64,000 nucleotides of DNA, taken from assembly GCF_900176605.1 (NCBI RefSeq), contig NZ_FXLP01000004.1, positions 186,001 to 250,000 of the forward strand, given 5' to 3'. Both the position numbers and the translations under genes were made by a program. Shown here piece after piece: positions 49,525-58,201 of this stretch (the first letter of the stretch is position 1; each line of letters begins with the position of its first letter). This stretch comes from Peptoniphilus vaginalis (GTDB lineage: Bacteria; Bacillota; Clostridia; Tissierellales; Peptoniphilaceae). The notes under the pieces were generated by a model, which was not told the origin of the DNA, ran no database searches, and was given only the letters and a program-made list of their open reading frames with translations.

Positions 49525-49596
49525 AATAAAAAAGCTTATGTTGCAGAGTAGAATAATCTATTCTGCAACATAAGCCCCAATATTTGACATAGAGCC
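49525..49596 (-). mobile_element. Relic of an ISL3-family end with hairpin
   Basis: The minus strand starts GGCTCTATGTCAAATATTGG and then GGC TTATG, like ISL3-family terminal repeats. A 19-bp stem follows (GCTTATGTTGCAGA and TCTGCAACATAAGC plus TAGA/TCTA), and then a T6 run. No transposase is present. The family call rests on the recalled end sequence. It marks the downstream edge of the ECF/ABC transporter block. Confidence 0.5.
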
Positions 49597-49603
49597 ATAA
49601 AAA

Positions 49604-49641
49604 AAGGCGAGGATTTTTATGTTTCCTCGTCTTTTTTCTAT
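49604..49641 (-). terminator. Terminator beyond the ECF operon
   Basis: AGGCGAGGA and TCCTCGTCT pair around TTTTTATGTT with T-runs on both sides, so it can act both ways. The stretch 49642-49765 up to the S component gene is AT-rich and I see no gene in it. Confidence 0.75.
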
Positions 49642-49765
49642 GATTGGACTTTTGTAACAGCCCCGATAGTTATCTCTTTGCACCTTTGTTATGGTCTTTC
49701 TTGTTTGACTTAGTTTTTTCTCTCCCAGAGATAAGTCATTCGAATTATTAACCTTGCGAAAAATA

Positions 49766-50347
49766 CTAAATCATTCCTGCTTTTTCAAAATGTTTCTTCA
49801 ATAGTTTCTTAGAAACTACTGCTCCAATCAATCCGCAAATGGCTATTACAATAAGCATTATTACTGTAGTCATAGGAGAAATAATTTTAGTTAATGTTCC
49901 TAAATATTCACTCCCAAACATTTTTTCATAAGCTTTAAGTGTTTGATCTGCATAGAAAAGAAAGGGTACATACATTCCACCAAAACCAGAAAGGACACAA
50001 AATATCATATATCCAATTGTTAATCCTTTATAATTACCAGTTCCCTTTATTCTCGCAATCAAGGTGGCTATGATTCCAGCAACTATACAACTGATTATAT
50101 ATGGCGGATAAAATTCTATAATGCTTGTCAATGCACAAAATAATAAAATCATCCATGGATTTTTCGTTTTTGCCGGAACTAAAAAATAAGCAATTGCTCC
50201 AATAATTGACCAGATTGGAACAGCTAATAATATTGTATATGGCGATACAAACAGAAAAGATAATACTCTGTATAAAACCTGTGAGCATAAGACCATTAGT
50301 GCTGTAATAATTAAATCTTTAATTTGAAATTTCTTTTTCTCCTCCAT
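49766..50347 (-). CDS. MptD-family ECF transporter S component
   Basis: This 193-residue protein has about five or six membrane helices: KDLIITALMVLCSQVLYRVLSF, TILLAVPIWSIIGAIAYFLVPAK and a central GLTIGYMIFCVLSGFGGMYVPFLFYAD. It is what remains to bind substrate in an ECF importer with the EcfT and EcfA genes just upstream. It resembles the MptD-type putative S components, whose substrates are not established. I use the ATG at 50347, eight bases after AAGGAG. It is last in the operon. Confidence 0.82.
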   Translation of the reverse strand: MEEKKKFQIKDLIITALMVLCSQVLYRVLSFLFVSPYTILLAVPIWSIIGAIAYFLVPAKTKNPWMILLFCALTSIIEFYPPYIISCIVAGIIATLIARIKGTGNYKGLTIGYMIFCVLSGFGGMYVPFLFYADQTLKAYEKMFGSEYLGTLTKIISPMTTVIMLIVIAICGLIGAVVSKKLLKKHFEKAGMI

Positions 50348-50363
50348 AATCATTCTCCTTTTT

Positions 50364-51065
50364 TTAAATATTTTTTATTTTAATAATGATAATAGTTAGA
50401 TAAAATGCCACCATTATTACTAACAATAACGTATCAAGCATACGAAATTTGACTTCTGTATAACTAGTTTTTTTACACGAAACTCCAAGTCCTCGTGTCT
50501 CAACAGATGCCGACAACTCAGTTGCAGTACATAACATTCGCATTAACATAGGAATCAACATCATTTCATAAACTTTAAAGGGGTGTTTTAAAAATCCAAA
50601 GAAAGAAATATCAATTCCTCTCGTCTTAATTCCCTGCTTTATACAAGTAATATCCTGTTTTAGAGTGGGAAAAAATCTTAATATAACAGCTAATGGAATG
50701 TTTATATAATATGGGGTTTTCATATTTTGCAAGGAGGCTAATACTTCAGATATTTCACTTGTTCTAATCATATTTATAGCTGCAAGTGCCAATGTTATAA
50801 AACATAGGACAAAATAGTGTATTGTAGTTGAAATAAATAATGGACTTATTTCCGCTACCAAAAACAACACTGTATATAAAGCTAAAAATTTAAAACAAGT
50901 TTTGTATATGCCGCTTATCATTCCATATGCAAATACTGACAAAAAAAGTAGAATCTCATACTTTTTACCAGTCAAAGTAAATACTAAAATCCCTATAATT
51001 AAAACTTGTAACAGCTTAATCCTTGGATCATATCTTATTCCATTATGTTTACAAGATTTGTTCAT
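50364..51065 (-). CDS. ECF transporter transmembrane component EcfT
   Basis: This 233-residue protein has about five membrane helices and a cytoplasmic part with two Thr-Arg-Gly motifs (GIKTRGIDISF and VETRGLGVS). These stand where EcfT proteins have Ala-Arg-Gly coupling motifs that touch the ATPases. It begins NKSCKHNGIRYDPRIKLLQ, with DPR-x-K typical of the family. Its start overlaps the ATPase stop by four bases. It pairs with the double ATPase and the S component. Confidence 0.88.
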   Translation of the reverse strand: MNKSCKHNGIRYDPRIKLLQVLIIGILVFTLTGKKYEILLFLSVFAYGMISGIYKTCFKFLALYTVLFLVAEISPLFISTTIHYFVLCFITLALAAINMIRTSEISEVLASLQNMKTPYYINIPLAVILRFFPTLKQDITCIKQGIKTRGIDISFFGFLKHPFKVYEMMLIPMLMRMLCTATELSASVETRGLGVSCKKTSYTEVKFRMLDTLLLVIMVAFYLTIIIIKIKNI

Positions 51066-52579
51066 TCTTCATATCTCTCATTCTGTAATAAAAATCTTTT
51101 TATTGTTTCAAACTCACCACTTTTCTTTAAACTGTTCCCTTTGCTAACAGTATTGTTTTCTATAAAAACTGCTTTAGTTGCTACTTTACTTAAAAACTCT
51201 AAATCATGAGAAATAACAAAAATCAGTATTCCTTTTTTACGAAGAGTGTTCATTGCTTCAGATACGATTTTCATATTCTCATAATCTAGTCCACTAGTCG
51301 GCTCATCAAAAATCATAATTTTTTTATTTGAAGCTATTGCAGCCGCAATAGTAACTCGCTGCTTTTGCCCTCCTGATAAACTTTGCGGATGTCTATTTCT
51401 GAATGATGAGATATTCAACAAACTCATCGCATTTTCTATTTTCTCATCATTTTGCTTAATAGTCTTAATGCTATTCATAGAACTGAGCATTAACTCAGAA
51501 ACAACAGAATCGGAGTACAGTTGATAGTCTGCATCTTGCATCACAAAATATACACTTTTATATAACTCCTTTTGCTTCGTAAGTTTACCTTCAATAAAAA
51601 ATTGTCCACTTCTTGCTTTTAATAATCCTGACATTATTTTTCCTAATGTCGTTTTGCCACTTCCGTTGTGTCCAACTATAGCTACTGTTTCACCAAAATT
51701 CCCTTCTAAATTACAATTACTCAAAATGGAATGATTAACATCATAGGAAAAAGATAAATTTTCCACTTTAAAATCTGCGTTTTGCTTATTAACAATAAGA
51801 TTATCCTTTAGTTCATATTTAATATCACTCAACTTAAATGTTCGAAGTTTTAATGCTCTAATATCTGAATCATGCAGGTTTTCAATATCATTTTTCTCTA
51901 ATTCTCTATGAATTTTTCCATCCTTCATTATCAAGCATTTATCTACTAAGTTTTTTAAGTAGAATAATCTATGCTCTGAAACAATTACTGTATATCCCTG
52001 TTTCTTGAGTCTTTCCATCATTTTCTTTAAGTTAAGAATTGAAGAAATATCTAAATTTGCAGATGGCTCGTCAAAAACATAAATCTTTGTATTCAAAGCT
52101 TTTGCAGCTATAATAGCTATCTTCTGTTTTTCACCACTAGATAAAGAAAACATATCCCTATCCATAAGACTTTCTGCTTCAAAATCATGAAATGCACAAT
52201 TCACTCTATCTATCATTTCATTTCTCTCTATCCCATAATTTTCAAGAGCAAAAGCCACTTCTTTGGTGCTATTAGTTGTGAAAAATTGACTTCGTGGATT
52301 TTGAAATATAGAAGCAATATTTTTACCCAGCTCTCCTGGAGTGATGGTTTTTATATTATTTCCAATCACTTTTACACTTCCAGTTAAACTCCCTTCAAAG
52401 AAATGTGGAATTAAGCCATTTATCAATCTTGTAATAGTTGTTTTCCCTGAACCAGATTGACCAGTAAGCAAAACAAATTCTCCTTCTTTAACTTTGAAAT
52501 TTATATTACTAAGACTTCTTTCTGTTTGTGTCCCGTAACTGAAACTTACATTGTCAAACTCAATAACTACATCTCTCAT
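51062..52579 (-). CDS. Double ATPase of an ECF transporter
   Basis: This 505-residue protein has two ABC ATPase domains in one chain. The first has GQSGSGKTT, LSSGEKQKI and YVFDEPSANLD. The second has GHNGSGKTT, LSGGQKQRV and MIFDEPTSGLD. Canonical ECF importers use two separate ATPases, and fused pairs occur in dedicated systems. I start at the ATG at 52579 behind AGGTGATGAA, within nine bases of the preceding gene's end. It energises the EcfT and S component encoded next. Confidence 0.9.
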   Translation of the reverse strand: MRDVVIEFDNVSFSYGTQTERSLSNINFKVKEGEFVLLTGQSGSGKTTITRLINGLIPHFFEGSLTGSVKVIGNNIKTITPGELGKNIASIFQNPRSQFFTTNSTKEVAFALENYGIERNEMIDRVNCAFHDFEAESLMDRDMFSLSSGEKQKIAIIAAKALNTKIYVFDEPSANLDISSILNLKKMMERLKKQGYTVIVSEHRLFYLKNLVDKCLIMKDGKIHRELEKNDIENLHDSDIRALKLRTFKLSDIKYELKDNLIVNKQNADFKVENLSFSYDVNHSILSNCNLEGNFGETVAIVGHNGSGKTTLGKIMSGLLKARSGQFFIEGKLTKQKELYKSVYFVMQDADYQLYSDSVVSELMLSSMNSIKTIKQNDEKIENAMSLLNISSFRNRHPQSLSGGQKQRVTIAAAIASNKKIMIFDEPTSGLDYENMKIVSEAMNTLRKKGILIFVISHDLEFLSKVATKAVFIENNTVSKGNSLKKSGEFETIKRFLLQNERYEE

Positions 52580-52587
52580 TTCATCAC

Positions 52588-54312
52588 CTATATTTGCCAA
52601 CCAATAGATTTTTTTCTAATTTCGATGAAATGTTTATATACTCCATCTTGACTAATTAGTTCCTTATGATTCCCTTGTTGTACAATTTCCCCTTTATCAA
52701 TAACAATAATTTGATCTGCTCCTCTTACCGTAGATAATCTATGTGCAATGCTAATGAGAGTTTTATTTTTTGTTAACTCATTAATTGCACTAATTAACAT
52801 ATGCTCGTTTTCAGGATCTACACTTGAAGTTGCTTCATCAAGAATAATGATTGGAGCATCCTTAAGAATTGCTCGTGCAATAGATATTCTTTGTTTTTCT
52901 CCTCCTGACAGCGTTGAACCGCCCTCTCCAACAACAGTGTCGTATCCATCACTAAGGCTTGTTATAAAATCGTGGCAACAAGCTTTCTTACAAGCCTCAA
53001 CCACCTCATCATGTGTTGCGTTTGGCTTTCCAAATTTTATATTATTTTCAATCGTGTCATTGAATAAATAAACTTTCTGAAATACCATACTGATATTTTG
53101 TAATAGGCTTTCAGAAGTAAAGTCCTTAACATTATGTCCTCCAATAAATACTTCACCTTTATTAACATCCCAAAATCTTGCTATAATATTACAAAGGGTT
53201 GTCTTTCCAGAACCTGAAGCACCTACAATAGCCAAACTGCTATTCGACTTTATCTTCAAATTTATATTCTTCAAAATCTCTTTTTTGCCATATCCAAAAC
53301 AAACATCTTTCAATTCAATGTCATAGGAATTCAAAGCAATTTCTTTTCCGCCATCATCAAGTGAAGGTATATCTGAAATATATTCCAGTCTATTAAGTTG
53401 TGTTGCGAGCATCCTACTTAAAAAAGCTCCATCGCTGACTAACTCCAATTCCATAAAAATTAGAAAAGCAGATACTATAAACATAAGAGTATATGAAAGT
53501 GGAATCAGAGATTTCATATATAAAACCGTAGCAACAAACACTAAGGCACAACTTGCTACCTTGAAAATCATTTCATATAATTTCATTAAATAAGCTGAAC
53601 CCTCACTAACCTCAATATCAACTTCGCATTTCCTCATAAAAGCTTTTTCAACTTTATTTTTTCCATCAGTTCCTTTTTCAAAAGAACGAAGTACTGAAAT
53701 TCCTCTAATATACTCAATTGCATCAGAAACAAGCATTTCTTGTGAGTCTTGCATGATAGGAGAATATTTTTGGGTTTTCTTTGCGATTAATTTAAGAACG
53801 CCCATACCAAGGATGATTGCAATCAAAGATACCATTCCTACTGGAAAACAAAAGATCAATAACATGGCAGTCATACTAAAGGCATGAAAAAACCCTCCGA
53901 CAATAAAGTTCATCGCAAGCATCGCCATACCCTCTAAATCGGAAATAGTTGTTGTTAGAACCGCTTGGATTGTTCCTAAGTTTTTTTCTGAAAAATACCC
54001 CATTGGAGCTTTTTTCAGTTTTTCCCCTATCTCAATTCTTTTATCCTTGAAAATTTCATAACCTGATGCACTTAATTTTCTATCACAAAGATATTGAAAA
54101 ATAAATCTGCCGAATATACTCACAGCTACAATCGCTGTCGCCTGCATAATAATAGTCATATTCAGCTGTTCAAGATTAATCATAATCAGTAAAACCGCCA
54201 ACAGCATCAAGGAAACGAATAATGATTTTAATCCACTAAATATAAGACCAAGAATTACATTTTTTTTATACTTTCCTGATATTTTTAATATACGTTTTAC
54301 AATGCTAATCAT
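52588..54312 (-). CDS. ABC half-transporter, exporter fold (second)
   Basis: This 574-residue protein has six membrane helices and an ATPase with GASGSGKTT, LSGGEKQRI and IIILDEATSSVD. The ATG follows AAGGAGGCGTTGTAA, and the gene starts one base before the end of its partner's stop codon. It would form a heterodimer with the preceding half-transporter. Pairs of this kind next to import systems, such as YbtPQ and IrtAB, work as importers in spite of the exporter fold. Whether that holds here is open. Confidence 0.92.
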   Translation of the reverse strand: MISIVKRILKISGKYKKNVILGLIFSGLKSLFVSLMLLAVLLIMINLEQLNMTIIMQATAIVAVSIFGRFIFQYLCDRKLSASGYEIFKDKRIEIGEKLKKAPMGYFSEKNLGTIQAVLTTTISDLEGMAMLAMNFIVGGFFHAFSMTAMLLIFCFPVGMVSLIAIILGMGVLKLIAKKTQKYSPIMQDSQEMLVSDAIEYIRGISVLRSFEKGTDGKNKVEKAFMRKCEVDIEVSEGSAYLMKLYEMIFKVASCALVFVATVLYMKSLIPLSYTLMFIVSAFLIFMELELVSDGAFLSRMLATQLNRLEYISDIPSLDDGGKEIALNSYDIELKDVCFGYGKKEILKNINLKIKSNSSLAIVGASGSGKTTLCNIIARFWDVNKGEVFIGGHNVKDFTSESLLQNISMVFQKVYLFNDTIENNIKFGKPNATHDEVVEACKKACCHDFITSLSDGYDTVVGEGGSTLSGGEKQRISIARAILKDAPIIILDEATSSVDPENEHMLISAINELTKNKTLISIAHRLSTVRGADQIIVIDKGEIVQQGNHKELISQDGVYKHFIEIRKKSIGWQI

Positions 54313-56064
54313 TTACAACGCCTCCTTTTCGTTATCTAATCCGCCTACATAATTTTTCCACAAGGAAGCATATACTCCATCTTTTTTTACAAGGTCTTCA
54401 TGAGTTCCATTCTCTACAATTTCCCCATTTTTCATAACAAGTATTGTATCAGCATTTGTAATAGTAGAGAGCCTGTGAGCAACTACTATCAGAGTCTTTC
54501 CCTCAATGAGTTTGTTGATTGCACTTTGAATGAGATATTCATTTTCAGGATCTGCAAATGCAGTTGCTTCATCTAAAATTATTACCTTAGATTGTTTTAA
54601 CATTGCTCTTGCGATCGTTATTCTTTGCCTTTCTCCACCAGACAAAGAACCTCCTGCATCACCGACTTTTGTGTTATATCCATTTTCAAGTTCCATAATA
54701 AAGTCATGGCAAGATGCAGCTTTTGCCGCTTCAATAACCTCATCATCACTTGCAGTTGGTTTCCCCATTTTTATATTTTCTTTTATACTTGTATTAAACA
54801 AGAAATTGTCTTGAGCAACATAGCTTATCTCATTTGTTAGCTGTTCAAATGGAATTTCGGGTATTTTCTTTCCACCGTAATAGATACTTCCATTGGACGG
54901 ATCCCAAAAACCAGCCATAAGTTTTGCTATTGTAGATTTTCCAGAACCTGAATTTCCTACCAATGCGGTTACTGTATTTGGTTTTAATTCAAAGTTGATA
55001 TTTTTTAGCACAAGTTCCTTATCATATGCAAATGAAACGTTTTCAAAACGATAGAGAGTGTCATCAAAGATTACCTTCTCTTTTGGTCTTTTAAGTTCCT
55101 CTTTAGATAGAAATTCCTCTATTGCGTCTAAACTTGCCTTAACCATACTGAATTGCTCAGAATATTTACCGATTTTCATTAAATGTGCAATAAAACCAAT
55201 AGGCAGTATAATGCACACAATAAAGCTTGATAACGATATTTTTGAATTCATATAAAGATATGCACCAATCGGCAAAGTTCCTAAAAGTGTGGATGGCATA
55301 ACTGCTTGAACAAATGCTGACCATAACCAACTTTGTTTCCACCAAGCAAGTGTACTATCATGAAAGAAGTTAATTGCGTTCGTAAATTTTTCATAAGAAG
55401 AAGCACTGTGGTTAAAAGCTTTTATAACCTCAATCCCATTAATATATTCAACCAAAGTACTATTCATATTATTTTGAGCTGTAGTATATGTTTTGCTTCT
55501 AAACTCATAATCCTTCATCATGCCTATATATCCAAGCATTCCTAAAGGAATTGTAAGTAACGAAGCCAACCCCATCCTATAGTCCAAAGCAAAAATCAAA
55601 ACCAAAAATAAAATAGGAGATACTATGCTTGATGTTATCTCCGGCATAAAATGAGCCATTGAATCTTCCAGCTTAGACACTGTATCTACAATTAAATTTT
55701 TAAATTTACCTATAGGAGTATCTATCATTACACCCATAGGTACTCTTAGCATTTTTTCAGCTACTAAACTTCGTATATTTTTTAAAATATGAAATGTTGC
55801 TTTGTGTGAGGTTATTGTTGAATATAAAGTAAAAATACCTTTTAAAATTTGTCCACACAAAGCTATAAGTGTTAAACACAATACAGTTCTAAATGACACT
55901 TCAGATTGATATATTTTTTCTATCAATTTTGCTATTGCTAAAAAAGGAATCATTCCAAACACTTCCCCTATGGTCGCTAACAAAATTGATTTGTATAATT
56001 GTTTTTTCTCGCCATCAGCGTATTTAAGCAACTCTGAAATGGCATTTTTATTGTTACCTTTCAA
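54313..56064 (-). CDS. ABC half-transporter, exporter fold (first)
   Basis: This 583-residue protein has six membrane helices (to about residue 310) and an ATPase with GNSGSGKST, signature LSGGERQRI and Walker B VIILDEATAFAD. The start is a TTG eight bases after AGGGGG. Both half-transporters of the pair have the catalytic Glu after Walker B, so both ATP sites may work, unlike the 40-44 kb pair. It lies between the TetR gene and its partner. Confidence 0.92.
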   Translation of the reverse strand: MKGNNKNAISELLKYADGEKKQLYKSILLATIGEVFGMIPFLAIAKLIEKIYQSEVSFRTVLCLTLIALCGQILKGIFTLYSTITSHKATFHILKNIRSLVAEKMLRVPMGVMIDTPIGKFKNLIVDTVSKLEDSMAHFMPEITSSIVSPILFLVLIFALDYRMGLASLLTIPLGMLGYIGMMKDYEFRSKTYTTAQNNMNSTLVEYINGIEVIKAFNHSASSYEKFTNAINFFHDSTLAWWKQSWLWSAFVQAVMPSTLLGTLPIGAYLYMNSKISLSSFIVCIILPIGFIAHLMKIGKYSEQFSMVKASLDAIEEFLSKEELKRPKEKVIFDDTLYRFENVSFAYDKELVLKNINFELKPNTVTALVGNSGSGKSTIAKLMAGFWDPSNGSIYYGGKKIPEIPFEQLTNEISYVAQDNFLFNTSIKENIKMGKPTASDDEVIEAAKAASCHDFIMELENGYNTKVGDAGGSLSGGERQRITIARAMLKQSKVIILDEATAFADPENEYLIQSAINKLIEGKTLIVVAHRLSTITNADTILVMKNGEIVENGTHEDLVKKDGVYASLWKNYVGGLDNEKEAL

Positions 56065-56121
56065 GAAAATACCCCCTACAAACAGACGATCAATTAGTTA
56101 TAGCTAACCCTTTGAAAAAAT

Positions 56122-56763
56122 TTATTTGTTGTTTTTATTCATTAAGCCCTGCCAACCATAATATTGAAAAACAACAATGCTTCTAATATATTCACTAACA
56201 TTATCATATGGTATATCATGAAGAACACACTCGCATAGAGATGTAATATAGGCTTTTGTAATGACATGTACTTCAAACTCTTTAATTTCTGTGTTAATTT
56301 GCTCTTGTTTAGCGTTGAAAAGAATCAACTTGATATTTTTAGCTGTATATCTTTCAGTAATATCCTCAATAAAGTTTTCTACTTGCGTACCTTTACTACA
56401 TTCAAAAATCAGCTTAAAGTTATCAAAGTGTGCATACATATAATCAACAAATACCATTGTTTCTAAAAATAAATTTTCTATAATCTCTTCATCATCGACT
56501 AAATCAGAGTCTGTCATAATAGTTTTATGTTCGCTCCTTTTTTCAACATCAGAAACAACATCTAAGGTGTGATTATATACCTCTTCAATTAGAGCAAAAA
56601 ATAAGGCTTCTTTATTTTTGAAATGACGATAAATAGCCCCTGTAGTTACTTTCGCTAATTTAGCAATTTCAACTACCTGTGCATTTTCAAATCCTTTGCT
56701 TAAAAATTCCCTTTTAGCACATTCTAGAATTCTATTTCTTGTTATATCCGAGCAATAAGACAT
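56122..56763 (-). CDS. TetR-family transcriptional regulator
   Basis: This 213-residue protein begins with a TetR helix-turn-helix: ITRNRILECAKREFLSKGFENAQVVEIAKLAKVTTGAIYRHFKNKEALFFALIEE. The C-terminal ligand domain is unlike those I can name. It is first in the operon of the two ABC half-transporters and the ECF genes, so it likely controls them. A perfect 15-base palindrome lies in the leader just behind the promoter, a fitting operator. Confidence 0.92.
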   Translation of the reverse strand: MSYCSDITRNRILECAKREFLSKGFENAQVVEIAKLAKVTTGAIYRHFKNKEALFFALIEEVYNHTLDVVSDVEKRSEHKTIMTDSDLVDDEEIIENLFLETMVFVDYMYAHFDNFKLIFECSKGTQVENFIEDITERYTAKNIKLILFNAKQEQINTEIKEFEVHVITKAYITSLCECVLHDIPYDNVSEYIRSIVVFQYYGWQGLMNKNNK

Positions 56764-56790
56764 CTAACTTTCACCTCTTATTTTCTTTTT

Positions 56791-56845
56791 GATAAATGGT
56801 TTATCTTTAATAATTATATTATCATTTTTTTTGGTTTTTTGTCAA
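56791..56845 (-). promoter_or_regulatory. Promoter and TetR operator candidate of the ECF/ABC operon
   Basis: On the minus strand the -35 is TTGACA (56840-56845), the spacer is 16 bases and the -10 is GATAAT (56818-56823). At 56791-56805 lies the perfect palindrome GATAAA-CCA-TTTATC, about 13 bases after the -10 and so over the transcription start. Confidence 0.65.
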
Positions 56846-57067
56846 TATATCACCTCTTCTATAAATTATCATCTGAACCCTTTACAAGTACCCCCACCCT
56901 TTTCAAAAAATTTGATTTCTCCTGTTGTTTGCCGCTTGCTTTACGTTTCAAATGATTTTGATGAAGTCTGTCTTTTTTCTCATTGATTTTTAGTTCTTGT
57001 CTTAATCATTCTTCTTCAGTTAATTCTTCCTTTGACAGTTCATAATTTCCGATAAAGTTGTAAATGA

Positions 57068-57461
57068 TAAATTAAAAGTGGTCCAATAATCGATTAATTC
57101 TAATCGAAAAATGGTCCACTTGTTTTAGTTTATTCTCCGTATTTAAAATATAGATACGGGAGGTATGTGAGGTGATTAATTTAATGGACAAGCATGCAAT
57201 AATAAGACTTAAAATCAAGGATATTCAAATAGAGAGGCTGCGAAGATTCTTAAGATTAACAGAAAGACAGTGGTTAAATATTGGAATGAGTACAAGGATA
57301 ATGTAAAAAAATTAGATGATCCTAACTTAGATAGGACCTTGATTCAAGAAAAATAGCAAAGGCTCCTTCCTATGATTCTTCTAACAGTAAGAAAGTTAAG
57401 TATACAAAGGATCTTGATGACTATCTAGATGAGATCCTAGCTATGGAAAAAAAGGAATAAT
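57068..57461 (+). pseudogene. IS21-family element relic with broken istA start
   Basis: An end-like region with AAGTGGTCCA and TGGTCCACTT (57068-57120) is followed by an ATG at 57184 and the first 90 codons of an IstA transposase: MDKHAIIRLKIK, then in another frame GYSNREAAKILKINRKTVVKYWNEYKD, and after a second shift IAKAPSYDSSNSKKVKYTKD and DDYLDEILAMEKKE before a stop at 57461. The rest of istA and istB are gone. It bounds the ECF/ABC block on its upstream side. The stretch 56870-57060 before it holds a decayed minus-strand frame (KRKASGKQQEKSNF) that I cannot name. Confidence 0.7.
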
Positions 57462-57486
57462 ATAAAGTCGGTTTCGGAACAATAAA

Positions 57487-57514
57487 AAATGGCCTAGCAA
57501 AAGCTAAACCATTT
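57487..57514 (-). terminator. Terminator of the hemerythrin-like gene
   Basis: The minus strand reads AAATGGTTTAGC-TTTT-GCTAGGCCATTT (two G-U pairs) followed by TTTATT. Confidence 0.7.
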
Positions 57515-57557
57515 CACTTCTTATTATTAAATTTTAAAAATTTATAAATCCCAAGAC

Positions 57558-58193
57558 TTACATCCTAAATAGAATTTCGTTTTCTATATAGATATGTCTT
57601 CTCATATCCTCATCAAGTTCTCCCATAAGCTTGTTGAGTTCCATGATTTCTGGCTCTTCTGCATTCATTTTGTAGTCACTAGTTAGGTATTTGATCCTTT
57701 CAAAGAGTCCAATAGTCTTTTCGTGTTCTGCAAGTAGGTTTTCAAAGTCAACCTTCTTGCCTGCAAGGGCATCCTTGAATTCATATTCTTCTTCACTGGC
57801 AAAGTGAGAAATAAGTTCCGCCTTGATAAGAAGAAGGACTTCATAGATTACAAAGAGTTGTTCTCCTCTTTCTCTGTAATATTTTTTGATTGCTCCCCTA
57901 AAGATTTCGTCGATTTTTTCTGTTGTAGCAAGCTCTTTTGGGTGAATTTCTTCTACAATATAATGGATTATCTCTTCCTTAGACATCTTTCTAACCCTAT
58001 CCATATCCTTGAAATCAGCTTGACCTTCAACTTTTTTAATAAATAGGTCGTAGTCTTCCCCTAGAGACTTTAAGGCATCTTCAAGGCTTTCCATAGCTAT
58101 AAAGTCGTATTCTCCTCCAAGCTTTTGGATTTCCTTTAAGACTTTTGGATTTTCCATTATCGCAGCTTCAACTGTCATATTTCTTTCTAACAT
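57558..58193 (-). CDS. Hemerythrin-domain protein of the RIC (ScdA/YtfE) type
   Basis: This 211-residue helical protein has an N-terminal segment TVEAAIMENPKVLKEIQKLGG like the ScdC/DUF1858 start of repair-of-iron-centres proteins. A hemerythrin-like part follows, with His-containing pieces YIVEEIHPKELA, ELISHFASEEEYEF, LLAEHEKTIGLFERI and RRHIYIENEILF. RIC proteins hold a di-iron centre and mend Fe-S clusters after nitric oxide or oxidative stress. The normal HHxY start of the domain is altered to IHYI. AGGAGG lies before the ATG. Confidence 0.72.
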   Translation of the reverse strand: MLERNMTVEAAIMENPKVLKEIQKLGGEYDFIAMESLEDALKSLGEDYDLFIKKVEGQADFKDMDRVRKMSKEEIIHYIVEEIHPKELATTEKIDEIFRGAIKKYYRERGEQLFVIYEVLLLIKAELISHFASEEEYEFKDALAGKKVDFENLLAEHEKTIGLFERIKYLTSDYKMNAEEPEIMELNKLMGELDEDMRRHIYIENEILFRM

Positions 58194-58201
58194 ACTTCCT
58201 C

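Noticed and set aside
49642-49765. Further mobile-element or gene remnant between the terminator and the S component gene
   Set aside because: A GTAACAGCCCC-like string and a short frame are visible, but nothing long enough or specific enough to support a call.
57068-57120. Attachment site or replication origin suggested by the inverted AAGTGGTCCA repeats
   Set aside because: The repeats are better explained as an end of the IS21-type relic that follows. No integrase or replication gene is adjacent.
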